Positions 10,557 to 20,612 of a stretch of 64,000 nt of DNA are shown here, one piece after another. The notes beneath the pieces were generated by a model. It did no database searches, was not told where the DNA came from, and worked only from the letters and a program-made list of their open reading frames with translations. Positions within the stretch are counted from its first letter, which is position 1. Every line of letters starts with the position of its first letter. The translations under genes were made by a program, and so were the position numbers. This DNA comes from Miscanthus floridulus (taxonomy: Eukaryota; Streptophyta; Magnoliopsida; Poales; Poaceae). The stretch spans positions 143,355,269 through 143,419,268 of the forward strand of contig NC_089585.1 of assembly GCF_019320115.1 (NCBI RefSeq), written 5' to 3'.

Positions 10557-12938
10557 ACGCGCGCGCGCGCGTGTGTGTTTTCTTACAAGGTGGTTATGTC
10601 GTCTCTATTTTACTATAATAAGCTTTGATTAACAAGTACTCTTATATGTCTTTCCATCCATATTATTCTAACCTTTTCCCTTTTGTATCATACATATGTG
10701 TGTCTTCAACATATGTTTAGTTTAAAATTTAGCTTTATCAGATCTTCTTGCATTTCATGTGTCATGATTCATAACGTTATGAATCTTGCTTTTGTTAGCT
10801 TCCCAATTTTGATCTCATTAGTTGTTGCTAGTTTTGTTTTAGAAAATCAAGTGTCTACTATATTGTGGTTATGGATCTTGGTTTCATTCAAAGCTCTCTT
10901 TTTGTATTTTTTAACATATGGATTATGTGTCATATGTTAAAATTGTTAGTACAATGAAATAATAGGTGTTTTAGCCTGCACCACGCACATAAGATGTCAA
11001 ATTTTCTTGATCAAAAAAGTTTGAGTGTAAACATGAATGGAAGCACTTATAGTTAAAGATACTATCGATGTAGACATGTTATATTATTTTAGTTCAATAA
11101 TGTATAAATTTATCTAAAATTAGCAATCACTAATTTATTGTCACAAATTATCAAATATAATTTAAAATGCATCGTCAATATCATTATTGTTAGATTCATG
11201 AAGAAAAAGCTTTTCATTATTCCTAAAACATGAAAATTATACTTATAACTCATGCTTGCATACTTGGTCTCACTGGTGGGCCATGTTTACTTGAGAAATT
11301 TAGATGTGCATTTATTCAAAATGATGAAACTGGTAATTTTGAGACAAATTCAGGGTTTACTTTATATTATCTTACATAAAAGTAGATGTGGTTAACTTAG
11401 ATGCAAGTTTAGGTGTGGGGTTAATTTAGCTTATATTTTATACGGGCGGAGGTGGGTAATTTAGAAGATGAGTTATATGCTACCTTATTATGTTTTAATT
11501 TCATAATAATGGGAGATGTGAGTAACTTAGATGTAAATTAAATCTCTAAAGGTTGTTATTGTCGGTAATGATTATTATTGTCTATTGAACCGAATTTTTT
11601 ATGAAAATTTATAGGATTTACTCTTCTTCCAACATGTCTAGTAGTCAATTAATATGGATGCTCTACAAGAAGCCTCTAACTAGTAATAATAAGATCGTTA
11701 TGTATATTTCCACCTTTGTGTGTGCCTAGACAAGGAATCTCAATCCACAAATGACCTCCTAGAAACTAGAGGAGGTTAAATGGGATATGGGCCACAAGAG
11801 TGAGTGGCCCCACTTTTTTTTTTTTGAAACAAGATCGACTTAGCTAGTGGCTCTTATGTTTTATATAATTCCTTTTTGAAACAAGATCTAGTGGTTCATG
11901 TGATCCTGGTGTTAACCATATATAAAGAGCTTTATCTTTCAAAGGCTTTCTGATTCAATGTCTTGTTAACTTAGGGCCGGGTATGGAGAAAAATTAATAC
12001 TCCACTAAATTTAGATGAGCCTAGCTAGATGAAATATCGTATTATGAGAAGTGTTAGATTGTATCAATCAATCCAAGTATACTAACTATAATTGGACAGA
12101 GTAAAAAAAATCAGGTCAACATCAAGGAAACGGCCGGAACATTGAACATGCATCAAGACTCAAGAGAGGTCGAAGCTGTCATGCACCTGAAGATGGAGGC
12201 TATAGAATGTCTTGTTCTCAAAGGTGGAGTAGGTTGATGAGCTGACGAGGTGAAGGCCCTCGTTCTCCAGCACCTTTATGCACTTGGAGAGAGGGAGAGC
12301 TGTGGCGGCCACATTGCTGTGCAGGCTGACCTGAACCATGATCTCCGTGTCGTTGAGGCAAGTAACAGAAACAATGGGAGTTACGATCTCTTTGGTGTTG
12401 AGAACTCCTGGCTTGCAGTTGGCGTTGGTCAGCTCCTTTTTCCTCCTCTCCAGGTTGTCCACCTGCTTCTGCAGCTCCGGGATGTACTTGAGAACTCGGG
12501 ACACGGTGGTGGGGATGCTCAGCTTCTTCTGCAGCACAGCAAGACATGCATCGTCGTCGTCAAGATCGATCGATGGATCCATCGATTAATTCGCATGCTT
12601 CCTCAGAAGCTAGGACGACGTACAGTGTGGTCAGCGTCCGGGAGGAGGGAGCGGAGCGAGGAGTAGAGCTCGTTGAGCTGCTTCCGGCGGTCGCGCTCGT
12701 ACGCGTTGTGGCTGAGCTTCCTGTGGCTGCCGGAACCGCCCGAGCCGTAGCCGCCGCCCGAGGAGGTGGCGGCGTTGGCGGCCGGCGCGGAGAGGTCGTG
12801 GATGTCGTAGTCGTCGTTGAGGTCGAGGTCCGGCCACGGCGGCGACGGCAGCTGGCCTCCGCCGCCGCCGGAGAAGATGTCCGCCTCCAGCGACGAGATG
12901 CTGCTCCCGAAGGGATCGTCGAACAGCTGGTGGTCCAT
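7036..12938 (-). CDS. IRO2: IRO2-like bHLH (subgroup Ib) iron-deficiency transcription factor, three exons
   Basis: Exons are 12938-12624, 12528-12187 and 7122-7036, all in phase 0, giving 247 residues. Exon 1 has an acidic N-terminus ([10 protein letters not shown]) and the basic region [16 protein letters not shown] with the DNA-contacting His77, Glu81 and Arg85. Exon 2 finishes the helix-loop-helix ([20 protein letters not shown]) and a leucine-rich/ACT-like region ([16 protein letters not shown]). Exon 3 adds [20 protein letters not shown], matching the C-terminus I know for rice IRO2 and the Arabidopsis bHLH38/39 group. Donors are T|GTACGT and CAG|GTGCAT; acceptors are GCAG|AAG and GACAG|AGA. 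Family role: nuclear activator, paired with FIT-like bHLHs, of genes for phytosiderophore synthesis and Fe(III) uptake under iron deficiency. Intron 2 is 5064 bp and packed with repeats. Without exon 3, translation would run ten codons into the intron. Confidence 0.88.
7798..8050. mobile_element. Stowaway-like MITE
   Basis: Begins CCCTCCATCCTAAATTATAA and ends with the inverse (TTATAATTT...AAAATGGAGGG). The TIRs span about 45 bp and the core is AT-rich. CTCCCTCCGTCC-type ends are diagnostic of grass Tc1/mariner-derived Stowaway MITEs. It lies in the bHLH intron. Confidence 0.85.
9007..9244. repeat. Degenerate minisatellite, array 1 (about 59-bp period)
   Basis: Four diverged units ending in the block TTTACATGTA-like then GATTTAGGGGTTACTT. 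Unit ends near 9067, 9127, 9185 and 9244 give a period close to 59 bp. Confidence 0.55.
10465..10578. repeat. Compound microsatellite (CT)n(GT)n(GC)n(GT)n
   Basis: About 27 CT units run into about 18 GT units, then CAC(GC)n and a short GT run. All lie within the bHLH intron. Confidence 0.95.
11288..11540. repeat. Degenerate minisatellite, array 2 (about 62-bp period)
   Basis: Three to four diverged units built around GTGGGTAACTTAGATG and TTTCATAATAATGG. These are the same elements as array 1 some 2 kb away. The flanking sequences after both arrays (GAATTTATACGATTT near 9300, GAAAATTTATAGGATTT near 11600) also match. Confidence 0.5.
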
Positions 12939-13214
12939 GCTAGCTAGCTTTTTTGTGTTCTCTTGGTGAGATCTCAGGAGGGATGATGAAAGAGCTAGGA
13001 ACGCCTATGAGGCTACGCTGACATTATTATTCTTTGAGCACCAAGAAGAGAGATGAGATCGAGAAGGTAGCAGTAGAGAGGGGATGTTAACATGAGAGAA
13101 TTTTAATGTGATAGATTAGCAGGAGGCAATGTTTGTTAACTATATATCTCTGGTGGGTGGTGGAGGGTTTGATCGAGTAGCTTAGCTTTAGGCAGCTTCA
13201 AAGAGGTGACATCC

Positions 13215-13226
13215 CTATTTATATAG
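13215..13226 (-). promoter_or_regulatory. TATA box of the IRO2-like gene
   Basis: On the minus strand CTATATAAATAG lies about 277 bp before the ATG at 12938, giving a leader of about 245 bases. A palindromic GCATGC (13375-13380) sits about 150 bp further upstream. It contains CATGC, the core bound by the iron regulator IDEF1, which is known to activate rice IRO2. Regulation here is inferred. Confidence 0.55.
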
Positions 13227-13461
13227 CTAGGCGCTTGAGATGGTGGATCGGGTAGGTGTCGTCACTTTGTCACACACCTATGCATATGGCTTCACGAGGA
13301 GAAACAATTTTCAGTTATACACTACAACCCGGATGGAATAAGATATTCCATTCGGTGAAACTATGTACATTATCGCATGCAGTAAAAAGTACAACAAAGT
13401 TATACGACAGGATGGTCTACTTTGGTCGGCGATCAATTTCAGTATAAAGCAACAGCAATAA

Positions 13462-13615
13462 CGTACTCGCTCTGTTCAAAAAACATGCCATTCTAGGTTT
13501 AAAGTGTCGATTTGTTATAAGTTTCACTAAGTTTATAGAAAATAATATAAAATATTTATATATCAAAGTATGCCTTATTATTCATTTAATGATTGTACTT
13601 AGGGTATCTCCAATA
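13462..13615. mobile_element. Partial Stowaway-like MITE
   Basis: ACTCGCTCTGTTCAAAAAAC followed by CATTCTAGGTTTAAA resembles the left half of a common grass Stowaway. No matching right end is clear. Confidence 0.45.
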
Positions 13616-13749
13616 GTCCTTTTAAACCGCTAACTCATATGAAATTTGAAAAAGAAAAAAGAGAGTAGTCGGACATATACTAGCTTTAGTATAGAAGATA
13701 TGAAAGCATTGACAAGTGTGTGAGCTTAACTCTTCATGAAAAATTAGCT

Positions 13750-14010
13750 ACTCCCTCCATCCATCAATAAATCAATTCTAAGAGTAGTCTTAAGTCAAAC
13801 TTTTTTAAAGTTTGACCGAATTTATATAAAGGAGTGCCAGGATTTATGACACTAAATTAGTATCATTTAGATACATCATAAACTTTTTTTTATAATATGC
13901 TCATTCGGTATCACAAATATTCGTACTTCTTTCTTTAAATTCGGTTAAACATTAAAATCTTTGACTTAAGATAACCCTATGAATTGATTTATTCAAGGAC
14001 AAATGGAGTA
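13750..14010. mobile_element. Stowaway-like MITE
   Basis: Left end ACTCCCTCCATCCATCAATA with AAATCAATTC. The right end in inverse reads TTACTCCATTTGTCCTTGAATAAATCAATTC. TIRs span about 30 bp and the core is AT-rich. Confidence 0.8.
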
Positions 14011-14070
14011 ATTGTTTTTTTTATCTTTCTCTATCATTTTCTGAATAAAATATGCTATGAGCTAGCCTTT

Positions 14071-14184
14071 TTAGCTGCCCTTATTACGTATATTATAATA
14101 ATTATTAGAACTTTTAGATTATGTATCTTAGCTGCCCTTATTACGTATATTATAATAATTATTAGAACTTTTAGATTATGTATC
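14071..14184 (+). repeat. Perfect 57-bp tandem duplication
   Basis: TTAGCTGCCCTTATTACG through TTTTAGATTATGTATC occurs twice head to tail (14071-14127 and 14128-14184) without a visible difference, so it is recent. Confidence 0.95.
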
Positions 14185-14360
14185 TGTTTAGTAAAAGTTG
14201 AGACTCACTAACTCTTTGAGAAGTGAGAATGGCATCTCCTTTGAAACGGATGGAGTACTATCATATGCCAAAAAACTGCAGGTTAATCAATGCATCCTTG
14301 CTCAGCGTATGGTCGTGACAAATGTGTGACGCATGCAGGTTAGGTACGGTTCAGGTCAGT

Positions 14361-14483
14361 GCTACACTGTATCGCTTGAACTTATCGATCGGCTTATCAG
14401 CTAGAATTTACAGTATTTTTTTCTCACAACAAAATAGCTTCAGCCAGCTTATCAACCGGCTTATGTATCAGCCGAACAGAGCC
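14361..14483 (-). mobile_element. Small hAT-type MITE
   Basis: The inverse strand reads GGCTCTGTTCGGCTGATACATAAGCC with an inner TTGTTGTGAGA. This is the same family as the MITE at 19788-19905, with GGCCCTGTTCGCTT-type ends. The left end is eroded. Confidence 0.6.
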
Positions 14484-14493
14484 AATACTATTA

Positions 14494-14719
14494 GAGCAAG
14501 GCTAATAATATAGCCAACTTGCTGACTGTAAGGTTCCTTGTAGCCTTCTCTCAGCCTACTCATATAGTAGTTAGCTCTTTACAGTTAATACATGGCCCAC
14601 TTGTCTCTCTCTTGTGCCCAAGCCGGCTATAAACTTACAGCCCGCTTCTCCTCTCTCTCCTCTCCTTTCTCCTCTACCTCAGTATTTAGTCGGCTTATAA
14701 CCTGCTATTATACTTGCTC
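14494..14719. mobile_element. Tourist-like (PIF/Harbinger) MITE with TTA target duplication
   Basis: Begins GAGCAAGGCTAATAATATAGCC and ends GCTATTATACTTGCTC. It is flanked by TTA on both sides (14491-14493 and 14720-14722), the 3-bp TSD expected for PIF/Harbinger elements. Confidence 0.85.
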
Positions 14720-14722
14720 TTA

Positions 14723-15870
14723 GTGCACTAATCAAGACTAGTATATTGTAATACTCCTATATTTCCCAGCCACAGGTAGCTAGTAGCCTATAGTAGAATC
14801 ATGCACGGAGCTAGACAAGCCACCAGGGGGATCTAGCCTAGCTAGCTAGCTAGCTAGGGCTTATCTTAATCTGCCATTTTTTTAAACGAAGCGCTGCGAT
14901 TACTGATTAGTCTAATCCTGCAGCATCGCATCGGTGACGGTGCGCGTTCACCACGTCTTGTGAGGGTGTCGACACGCTCGGCGAGCGTGGAGGAACGGGG
15001 ACGCCTCGTGCCGGCGTGTGCCTGGCAGCCCTGCTCCCCGTGCGAGCCACTCCGATCCCAGCCGCAGTAGTCCTCGTTGGAGTGACAAGACTCAAGAGCG
15101 AGGCCAGCTGTAGTATAGCCGGCCAGGCGCTCGTCTATAAGGCAAGCCACGTCAGCATTGCAGCAGCCAGGTGGCAATATATATCTCTGCCGGTGGACTT
15201 GTCTAAAAAAAATATGGCACCATTGTGATCACAGTGTCGTCCCTACAGCACCCGCGGGTCATGCCATCATCGTGGGCCCCATGTGTGCGTTGTCGAATAC
15301 TGCGCGGTGTTGGTCGACCAAACTCGTAGCGAGCTCTCTTCTCTTTTCTATGGGTCGTCATGAAAGCTGTCGTGTTGGGTTTTTAGACAAATGTAATGTA
15401 TAGTTGCTTTAATAAATTATAGTGGCACCGAAAAAAAGCATGTGGCGCAATATTTTTGGAGTAATGTGTTTGAACAAATGTTTTTCGTATTGAAATTTAG
15501 TGTAGTTAATGGAGTTTTCCCTTTTCAAATTTAGCTTAGTCAACAAAAAAAAAAAATCTAGTGACATTTTTTGTCTAGCTTAACTAATATTTGACACAAA
15601 GTATGTATTGAAAAACATTTTTGTACTGATTTTTATAGAGTAAAATTCAAAATTAACGCATAGAGTATATATGTATCACCATGTACGTAAAAACCATATA
15701 AAAGCGGAGGTACGCATCATAATATATTCATATTATCTAGACTAGTTCATCAACCCGTGGACCCATGGAGAGGCAGCAATTTTAATGGATGCATGAATAG
15801 TTGTTACCCTCTAGTAAGATCAGCGATTACATTTTTAGGAAAGATTAGTGATTAGATGCCATAGGAATCT
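14723..15870. other. Intergenic, no gene supported
   Basis: Contains GC-rich sequence (14930-15150) with a minus-strand frame of about 100 residues that matches no family known to me, then AT-rich DNA. A short run of CTAG repeats lies at 14838-14857. Confidence 0.5.
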
Positions 15871-16180
15871 CTAGTAAAAGCATCCCAAGAGTCTCCCTTC
15901 ATGGGTTTTTATCATAAAACTTAGGAAACAAAAAATCAAACTCCAATAGACTATCTAAACAACTCTTCATCATTTTCGCTTTCTAAAACCACCATTCTCG
16001 CCCTCCACTAACGGGGAGGCTATATGGTCTCTAAACTTAATATATGATAGTTCTAATCATGATTTTTCATACAAGAAAAATTATGGAAAGTCATTGGAGT
16101 ATATAGAACGAAACATAGTTCGTTGGAGTTGGCTCTCCAATGGAGATATATTAAGTTTACAGTGGCTTGGTTGCTCTAAG
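15871..16180. mobile_element. Probable Tourist-like MITE
   Basis: The left end (AGCATCCCAAGAGTCTCC) and the inverse of the right end (TTAGAGCAACCAAGCCACTG) resemble the AGAGCATCTCCAA ends of a common grass MITE. The interior is AT-rich. Ends are diverged and no TSD was fixed. Confidence 0.4.
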
Positions 16181-17157
16181 ATTACAGATGCCACCGGCCC
16201 ACAGCTAAGTTGACGCAACGGCCGTGTTAAGCTTGGCCTGGAAGTGGAACAACCGACCGACTCAGGGGTTGGGCAAGAACCTGGGCCTTCATATGCTGGG
16301 TCCAAACTGGGCCAACCCTCTCGATGCCACTGCCACGGCCTAGCCCCTATATTGATCGGTGACAATGCGTTGTGGGCCTTGGACTTTTGCATTCTGTGAC
16401 TTCTGCCTTTCTGGCCCTCTGGAGGAAATTTTCTCAGGTTTTTTAGTTTCTTGTGTTTGTGTGACAAAAAAGAAAAGAAAAATGAACCTGCCTTCTCGAA
16501 GCGCCAAAATCGATCTAAAAAAATACAGCCTTATTGATCTACTTGAGAGAAAATGCATTTCCTATGCAATTATCAAGTACTCGTGACTTTGTGAGAAAAT
16601 ACATCTCCTAGTCCTAGGGGAAAAGAATTTAGTGAGGTTAACGTGATGTGCTCATCAATCAGTTGCTTGCTTCTGAAACAAAACCATGCATGGGCACGGT
16701 CCATGTCCATTTGATGCAGGCCTTTCGGCTCTGATCTGATGCAGCATCACTTTGTTTGTTTGGAAGCACTGCAAGTGTAAGCTGGAAAGGAATGCTTTGT
16801 TGTTGTCTTCAGGATCACGACTTGCTTATATGTCTCAAATAACCCTTTCATTTGTACACATGAGAATACACCTAAACACCCTAGGCAATAGCTCTTTGCC
16901 ATCTCTTACACTCTGCTACTAATAGTACTATAACTGCACACTCTTTACTTGGCTTTTCAGAACTTGTGAACAAAGCCTACTGTCTACAGTTTGTCGCCGC
17001 CATGTTACTCTCTCCTAAATTATGTGATCTTGTTCTACTGATAGTTAACAATACCGATTGGCAAGCCGAACCTGATGAACAAACCGCGGGATAAATTTCA
17101 CGTCGAATTCAACAACTTTGCAAGAGTTGTGTTTCTCCCTGTAAATTTTGTTCGGCT
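16181..17157. other. Intergenic and 3' flank of the C2 gene
   Basis: No coherent coding frame was seen. The last few hundred bases are the likely 3' UTR of the C2-domain gene on the minus strand. Confidence 0.5.
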
Positions 17158-18426
17158 TCAGAAGAAAGCTCTGCTCCCATAGAACACCCTTGTCCCATCC
17201 TTCTGCTGCTGCCGCTCGATCACCTTGTTCTTGTCGGGCGTCTCCTCCTTCTGCACGCCGCCGCCGCCGTCGAGGCCGAGCTCAATCGGTAGCTGCATCT
17301 TGGCCAGCGACTCGCTGAACTGCTGCATGCTCTTCACGTACATCTCCATGATCTGCCGCTGCATCGCGCTCTGCTCCGCCTCCATGTCCATGTCCATGTC
17401 CATGTCCCCGAGCGGCGACGTGAACACGTCGGCCTTAGTGGCCTTCCCGCCGCGCGACGTCGGCGTGTCCGGCGAGCGGCAGGACACGGGAGCCGTGGTG
17501 GCCTCGTCAAGGTCGGGCAGCGGCAGCGGCTTCTCTGCCGCTTCGGCGGAAGAAGAGACGGCCCTGTCCTCGCTGTCGCTGACCGTGCTGGCCGTCGAGG
17601 CGGAGGCGTTCCTGCTGGTGCTGCCGTCCGAGGACGCCGCCGACTTCTCCCCGCTCGGGCTCGTGCTCATCTCGCAGTAGTCCGGAGCCACCACCCCGTC
17701 CCCGGCGCGCAGGAACGGCAGGTACTGCACGGCCATGGCGTCGTTCTCCTGCTCCACTCTAAGGTCCGTGAACTCGATCCTTGAGTAGTCAACGGCCATG
17801 GGCGCGGGCGCGGGGCCGAGGATGACCACCTCCGACGCGATGGACGGCTCGGCGGCGTGGCCCGGCGCGTCGTCGCCGGGGATCCCCGGGCGGAGCGCGA
17901 GCGAGAGGCGCACGGTGCCGGCGGGCGAGTGGAGGAGGTCGGTGGACGAGAGCTCGAAGTTCCCCTCGACGATCCTAGCGCCATCGGCGGCCGCGATGGA
18001 CGCGAGCGGCACGAGCGCGAAGCCGAGGAGCTGGTCGTCCAGGACGCCCCTGGCGCAGCTGCGCATCCAGAGCTCGCACTTGAGCACGTCCACGGCGATC
18101 CTCCCTTGGCAGACGCGCAGCGGCGGGAGGCGCTCGCCGAAGCGCGGGGAGGCGCCGCCGCCCCGCGCGACGCGCGTGGCCAGCGCGGCGCCATCGTCGT
18201 CGGGCGCCGACGTCAGCGCCAGCCTGGCGTACACGTCCTGGTCCCCGTAGATGCAGATGTTGTGGATGCCCCGCGCCTCGTGCACGAAGATGTCCAGCAC
18301 GCAGGGGGGTTCCTCGTCCTGGTCCTCCTCATGCTCATGCTCGAGCTGGCTTCTGCTCTGCTCCTCTGCTCCTCCTCCGCCTTCGTCCGGCTGGCTGCGC
18401 AGAAACCTCGCCGCCGCCGGCTCCAT
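17158..18426 (-). CDS. C2-domain (CaLB-type) calcium-dependent lipid-binding protein
   Basis: Single-exon ORF of 422 residues. An acidic N-terminal tail (EHEHEEDQDEE, about residues 29-39) precedes a C2 domain at about 42-178: VLDIFVHEARGIHNICIYG, then DVYARLAL, the central RFGERLPPLRV strand and DDQLLGFALVPL. A variable Ser-rich middle follows. A (DM)n run near residue 345 leads into a predicted helix QRQIMEMYVKSMQQFSESLA, which recurs in plant relatives of this family. C2 domains bind phospholipid, often with Ca2+. Only some of the usual Asp ligands are evident (Gly-Asp-Gln-Asp at 61-64), so calcium dependence is uncertain. The protein is probably soluble or peripheral at membranes, and no signal peptide or TM segment is seen. 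The ATG at 18426 is the first in frame. GC-rich, complete, with no frame damage. Confidence 0.85.
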   Translation of the reverse strand: MEPAAARFLRSQPDEGGGGAEEQSRSQLEHEHEEDQDEEPPCVLDIFVHEARGIHNICIYGDQDVYARLALTSAPDDDGAALATRVARGGGASPRFGERLPPLRVCQGRIAVDVLKCELWMRSCARGVLDDQLLGFALVPLASIAAADGARIVEGNFELSSTDLLHSPAGTVRLSLALRPGIPGDDAPGHAAEPSIASEVVILGPAPAPMAVDYSRIEFTDLRVEQENDAMAVQYLPFLRAGDGVVAPDYCEMSTSPSGEKSAASSDGSTSRNASASTASTVSDSEDRAVSSSAEAAEKPLPLPDLDEATTAPVSCRSPDTPTSRGGKATKADVFTSPLGDMDMDMDMEAEQSAMQRQIMEMYVKSMQQFSESLAKMQLPIELGLDGGGGVQKEETPDKNKVIERQQQKDGTRVFYGSRAFF

Positions 18427-19787
18427 GGCAGTCAGAAATCAAAGCGAGAGAGAGGTGGTTGGAAGAAGAAGGGCAGAATGTTCTGCCTGTGCCTGGATCA
18501 CGTTGAGGGAGAGACGAGAGAGCAGAGCACAGGGAGTAGACTCCAAGTTTTGTAGTGGCTTGCAAGAGCACAGCAGGGGGAGTGTGCTGTGCACGCGAGC
18601 GCGTAGTGGAAGTGGAGTGGCCGCCGGTAGTTGCAGGAGGAAAGGAAACCCAAACGGCCAAACCCTTGGGTCGGTTGGCGAAGAAAACCGAGGGTTCCGG
18701 TTCGGTCGGTTGGCTTGGCTTGGCGCCAAGGGCAGGATGCTGGCGCCATGGCCTTTGGACTATGCCCACGGGAGAGGAGAGACCCAACCACCCCTACCCC
18801 TCCTCGTCCATCATCTTGTTCAGGTACCAGCTGCAGCTCATCAGCCATCCCATCATCACACACCACAGCAGCAGCACACCCTCGCTTGCTTTGGCCCCTT
18901 CGCGAAAAGCCAGACGGGACCTTTGCCTCTCTCTCACTCTTTTTTAGGCTATCTCTCCGACCCAAATTTCACCGTTTAGGTCACGCACAGAAAATAAGTG
19001 AGCTATCCAAATTCTTCCATTTCCAACCGCGAAGGCAAAATATCTTCAGTCCTCTCTTCCTTTCTCTCCCATGCGGCTGCCTTTCTCTCTTCCTCTCTCC
19101 CCCACGCGGCCGTGCAGGGCATGGCGACGGCGACGATGTGGGGCGACGGCGCACGCTGGCGCTGGCGCGGCGCCCGAAGCACGGCTGCGCGCTGGCGCCG
19201 CGCCCGCTGCCTGCCTTCTTCCCTCCCTCTCCCGGCCGGATCCGACCGGTGGCGCCCGCGTCGGCGGAGCTCGCGCTCGAGCTCTTGCCTCGTTTTGCGG
19301 CAGAGATTTGCGTCGTCCGGACGCTTATTTGACTTTCCCTTCGGCTGGTACGTAAAATCGGTCGGCTGTTTGGGTCTTCTGTTGGACAGCATTTTTTTGC
19401 CACATAAACCATTGTTGAAGACGCATTTTGCGTTTGCGTTTCGGTATTGGAGACAGTCTTACGTGGTTCTGAATCAGAGCCTCTTTATTAAAAAATCTGA
19501 TGTAGGAGTAGTACGTGTGATCCCTTGTCCACACCACACCCTGATGTTGCCTTGCACTGCACCCAAACTCCTGGCCCAGCCGGTTTCACTATCACGTGGT
19601 AGTCGCGCTGCTAACCTCCCTGCATGTTTATCCAGAAGAGATTGATACTGGATATATACACACATAAAATTTGTAGTGGTGCCGTAGCGTCCCTGGTTGA
19701 TCGATGTTAGCGTCGACAGTGACGGTATCGATTGAGACTCGATCAGGATGTTGGAGAATTATTCAGGAACCGGCTGCAGAATAGCAT
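18427..19787. other. Intergenic, promoter side of the C2 gene and a possible short MULE remnant
   Basis: No gene is supported. From about 18945 (AGGCTATCTCTCCGACCCAAAT) to about 19463 (inverse AAGACTGTCTCCAATACCGAAA) the two ends are weakly alike, and the middle is GC-rich (19120-19300). That suggests a small Mutator-like element with captured GC-rich filler. The end similarity is too low for a firm call. Confidence 0.3.
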
Positions 19788-19905
19788 GGCCCTGTTCGCT
19801 TAGCTGATAAGTCATGGCTAAAAGTACTGTTGGCTGATTTGTTGTGAGAGAAAAATATTGTTCGTTGACTGAAAAAATAAGGCTTATAAGCCAAGCGAAC
19901 ATGGC
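19788..19905 (+). mobile_element. Small hAT-type MITE
   Basis: Ends GGCCCTGTTCGCTTAGCTGATAA and, in inverse, GCCATGTTCGCTTGGCTTATAAGCC. The inner motif is TTGTTGTGAGAGAAAAATA. Same family as 14361-14483. It is noncoding. Confidence 0.75.
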
Positions 19906-20479
19906 GCTGATTATTGTATTGCTGCTGCGGGAAGTAATGCTAATACAAAGTACGTATATGATTTTCTTTGAGAAGGGTACGTACACTAGATTACAAGCAG
20001 AGCGTCCTAGATTATCTTTGAGATCACCTTGGTGTGTAACACGTACAACCCAGAATCAAAAGGTTTGCAGTTGACAGTCGTTAAACAGTACAGTACCACA
20101 GCAAACAGTCGCAAGGCTTATATTAGCACATGCACGGTGCACCTTTTAGAAGCACAAGCACATCCACAACTTGCATTGACAACCGGGTCCTGTACGCTGG
20201 CGTCGCGTGCATGGCCGGCGGCGACGTCGCCGGCAGGATGGCCGCACGTAGGTCGTCGGGAAAGGTGGGCGGTCGCGACGCTACGCTAGGCCTAGGACGT
20301 GGCCTGGGTATTCGTCAGACAGACAAGCGCGCGAGCGCAGTGGATGGCGTGGAGGACTGCAGGTCAGTCGGCGTCGGCGTCGGCGTCTCTGTTTGTCAAC
20401 CCGACTGGCTGGAGCACACTCCCGCTTCCTTCGCGTGCAATTGCAAGCATCGACAGCGAGAGCCACCCAACCGGACTTA
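19906..20479. other. Intergenic, no gene seen
   Basis: Mixed composition with a GC-rich patch at 20190-20420. Frames there show no family features. Confidence 0.45.
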
Positions 20480-20612
20480 GGGCCTGTTTGGACGACGCCC
20501 TGGCCCCTGGCTGCCTGCCAGGCAATGCATCCTGGCCACAGGCACAAGAAATCGGACGCCTGGCGTTCTTGCCTGGCTTCTGAGTTGCCTGACAGTCACC
20601 ATCCAAACAGGC
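20480..20612. mobile_element. Small MITE with GCCTGTTTGGA ends
   Basis: GGGCCTGTTTGGACG at the left and CCATCCAAACAGGC at the right form inverted ends around a GC-rich core (repeated CTGGC/GCCAGG motifs). Confidence 0.6.

Larger units (their letters stand above)
7123..12186 (-). other. Long intron 2 of the IRO2-like gene
   Basis: A 5064-bp GT-AG intron, AT-rich, holding a Stowaway-like MITE, two arrays of the same degenerate minisatellite and a compound CT/GT/GC microsatellite. No independent gene was recognised inside. The short ORFs seen have no family features. Confidence 0.75.

Noticed and set aside
10325..10618. ORF through the CT/GT/GC microsatellite in the bHLH intron
   Set aside because: Ser-Leu and Val-Cys runs come from simple repeats; no gene.
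12160..12186. C-terminus VHDSFDLS with stop for the bHLH protein
   Set aside because: It begins at a GT donor and does not resemble the family, whereas the distant exon at 7122-7036 does.
12603..12938. bHLH exon 1 read as a complete 111-residue protein ending TVRRPSF
   Set aside because: The tail is intron 1. A GT donor after ADHT and the continuation KKLSIPTTV after an AG acceptor give the standard helix-loop-helix.
14866..15177. 103-residue minus-strand ORF
   Set aside because: No recognisable domain, neighbours are MITEs, and the composition is GC-driven.
17857..18555. Long plus-strand ORF opposite the C2 gene
   Set aside because: Arg/Glu-rich shadow of the GC-rich C2 coding strand.
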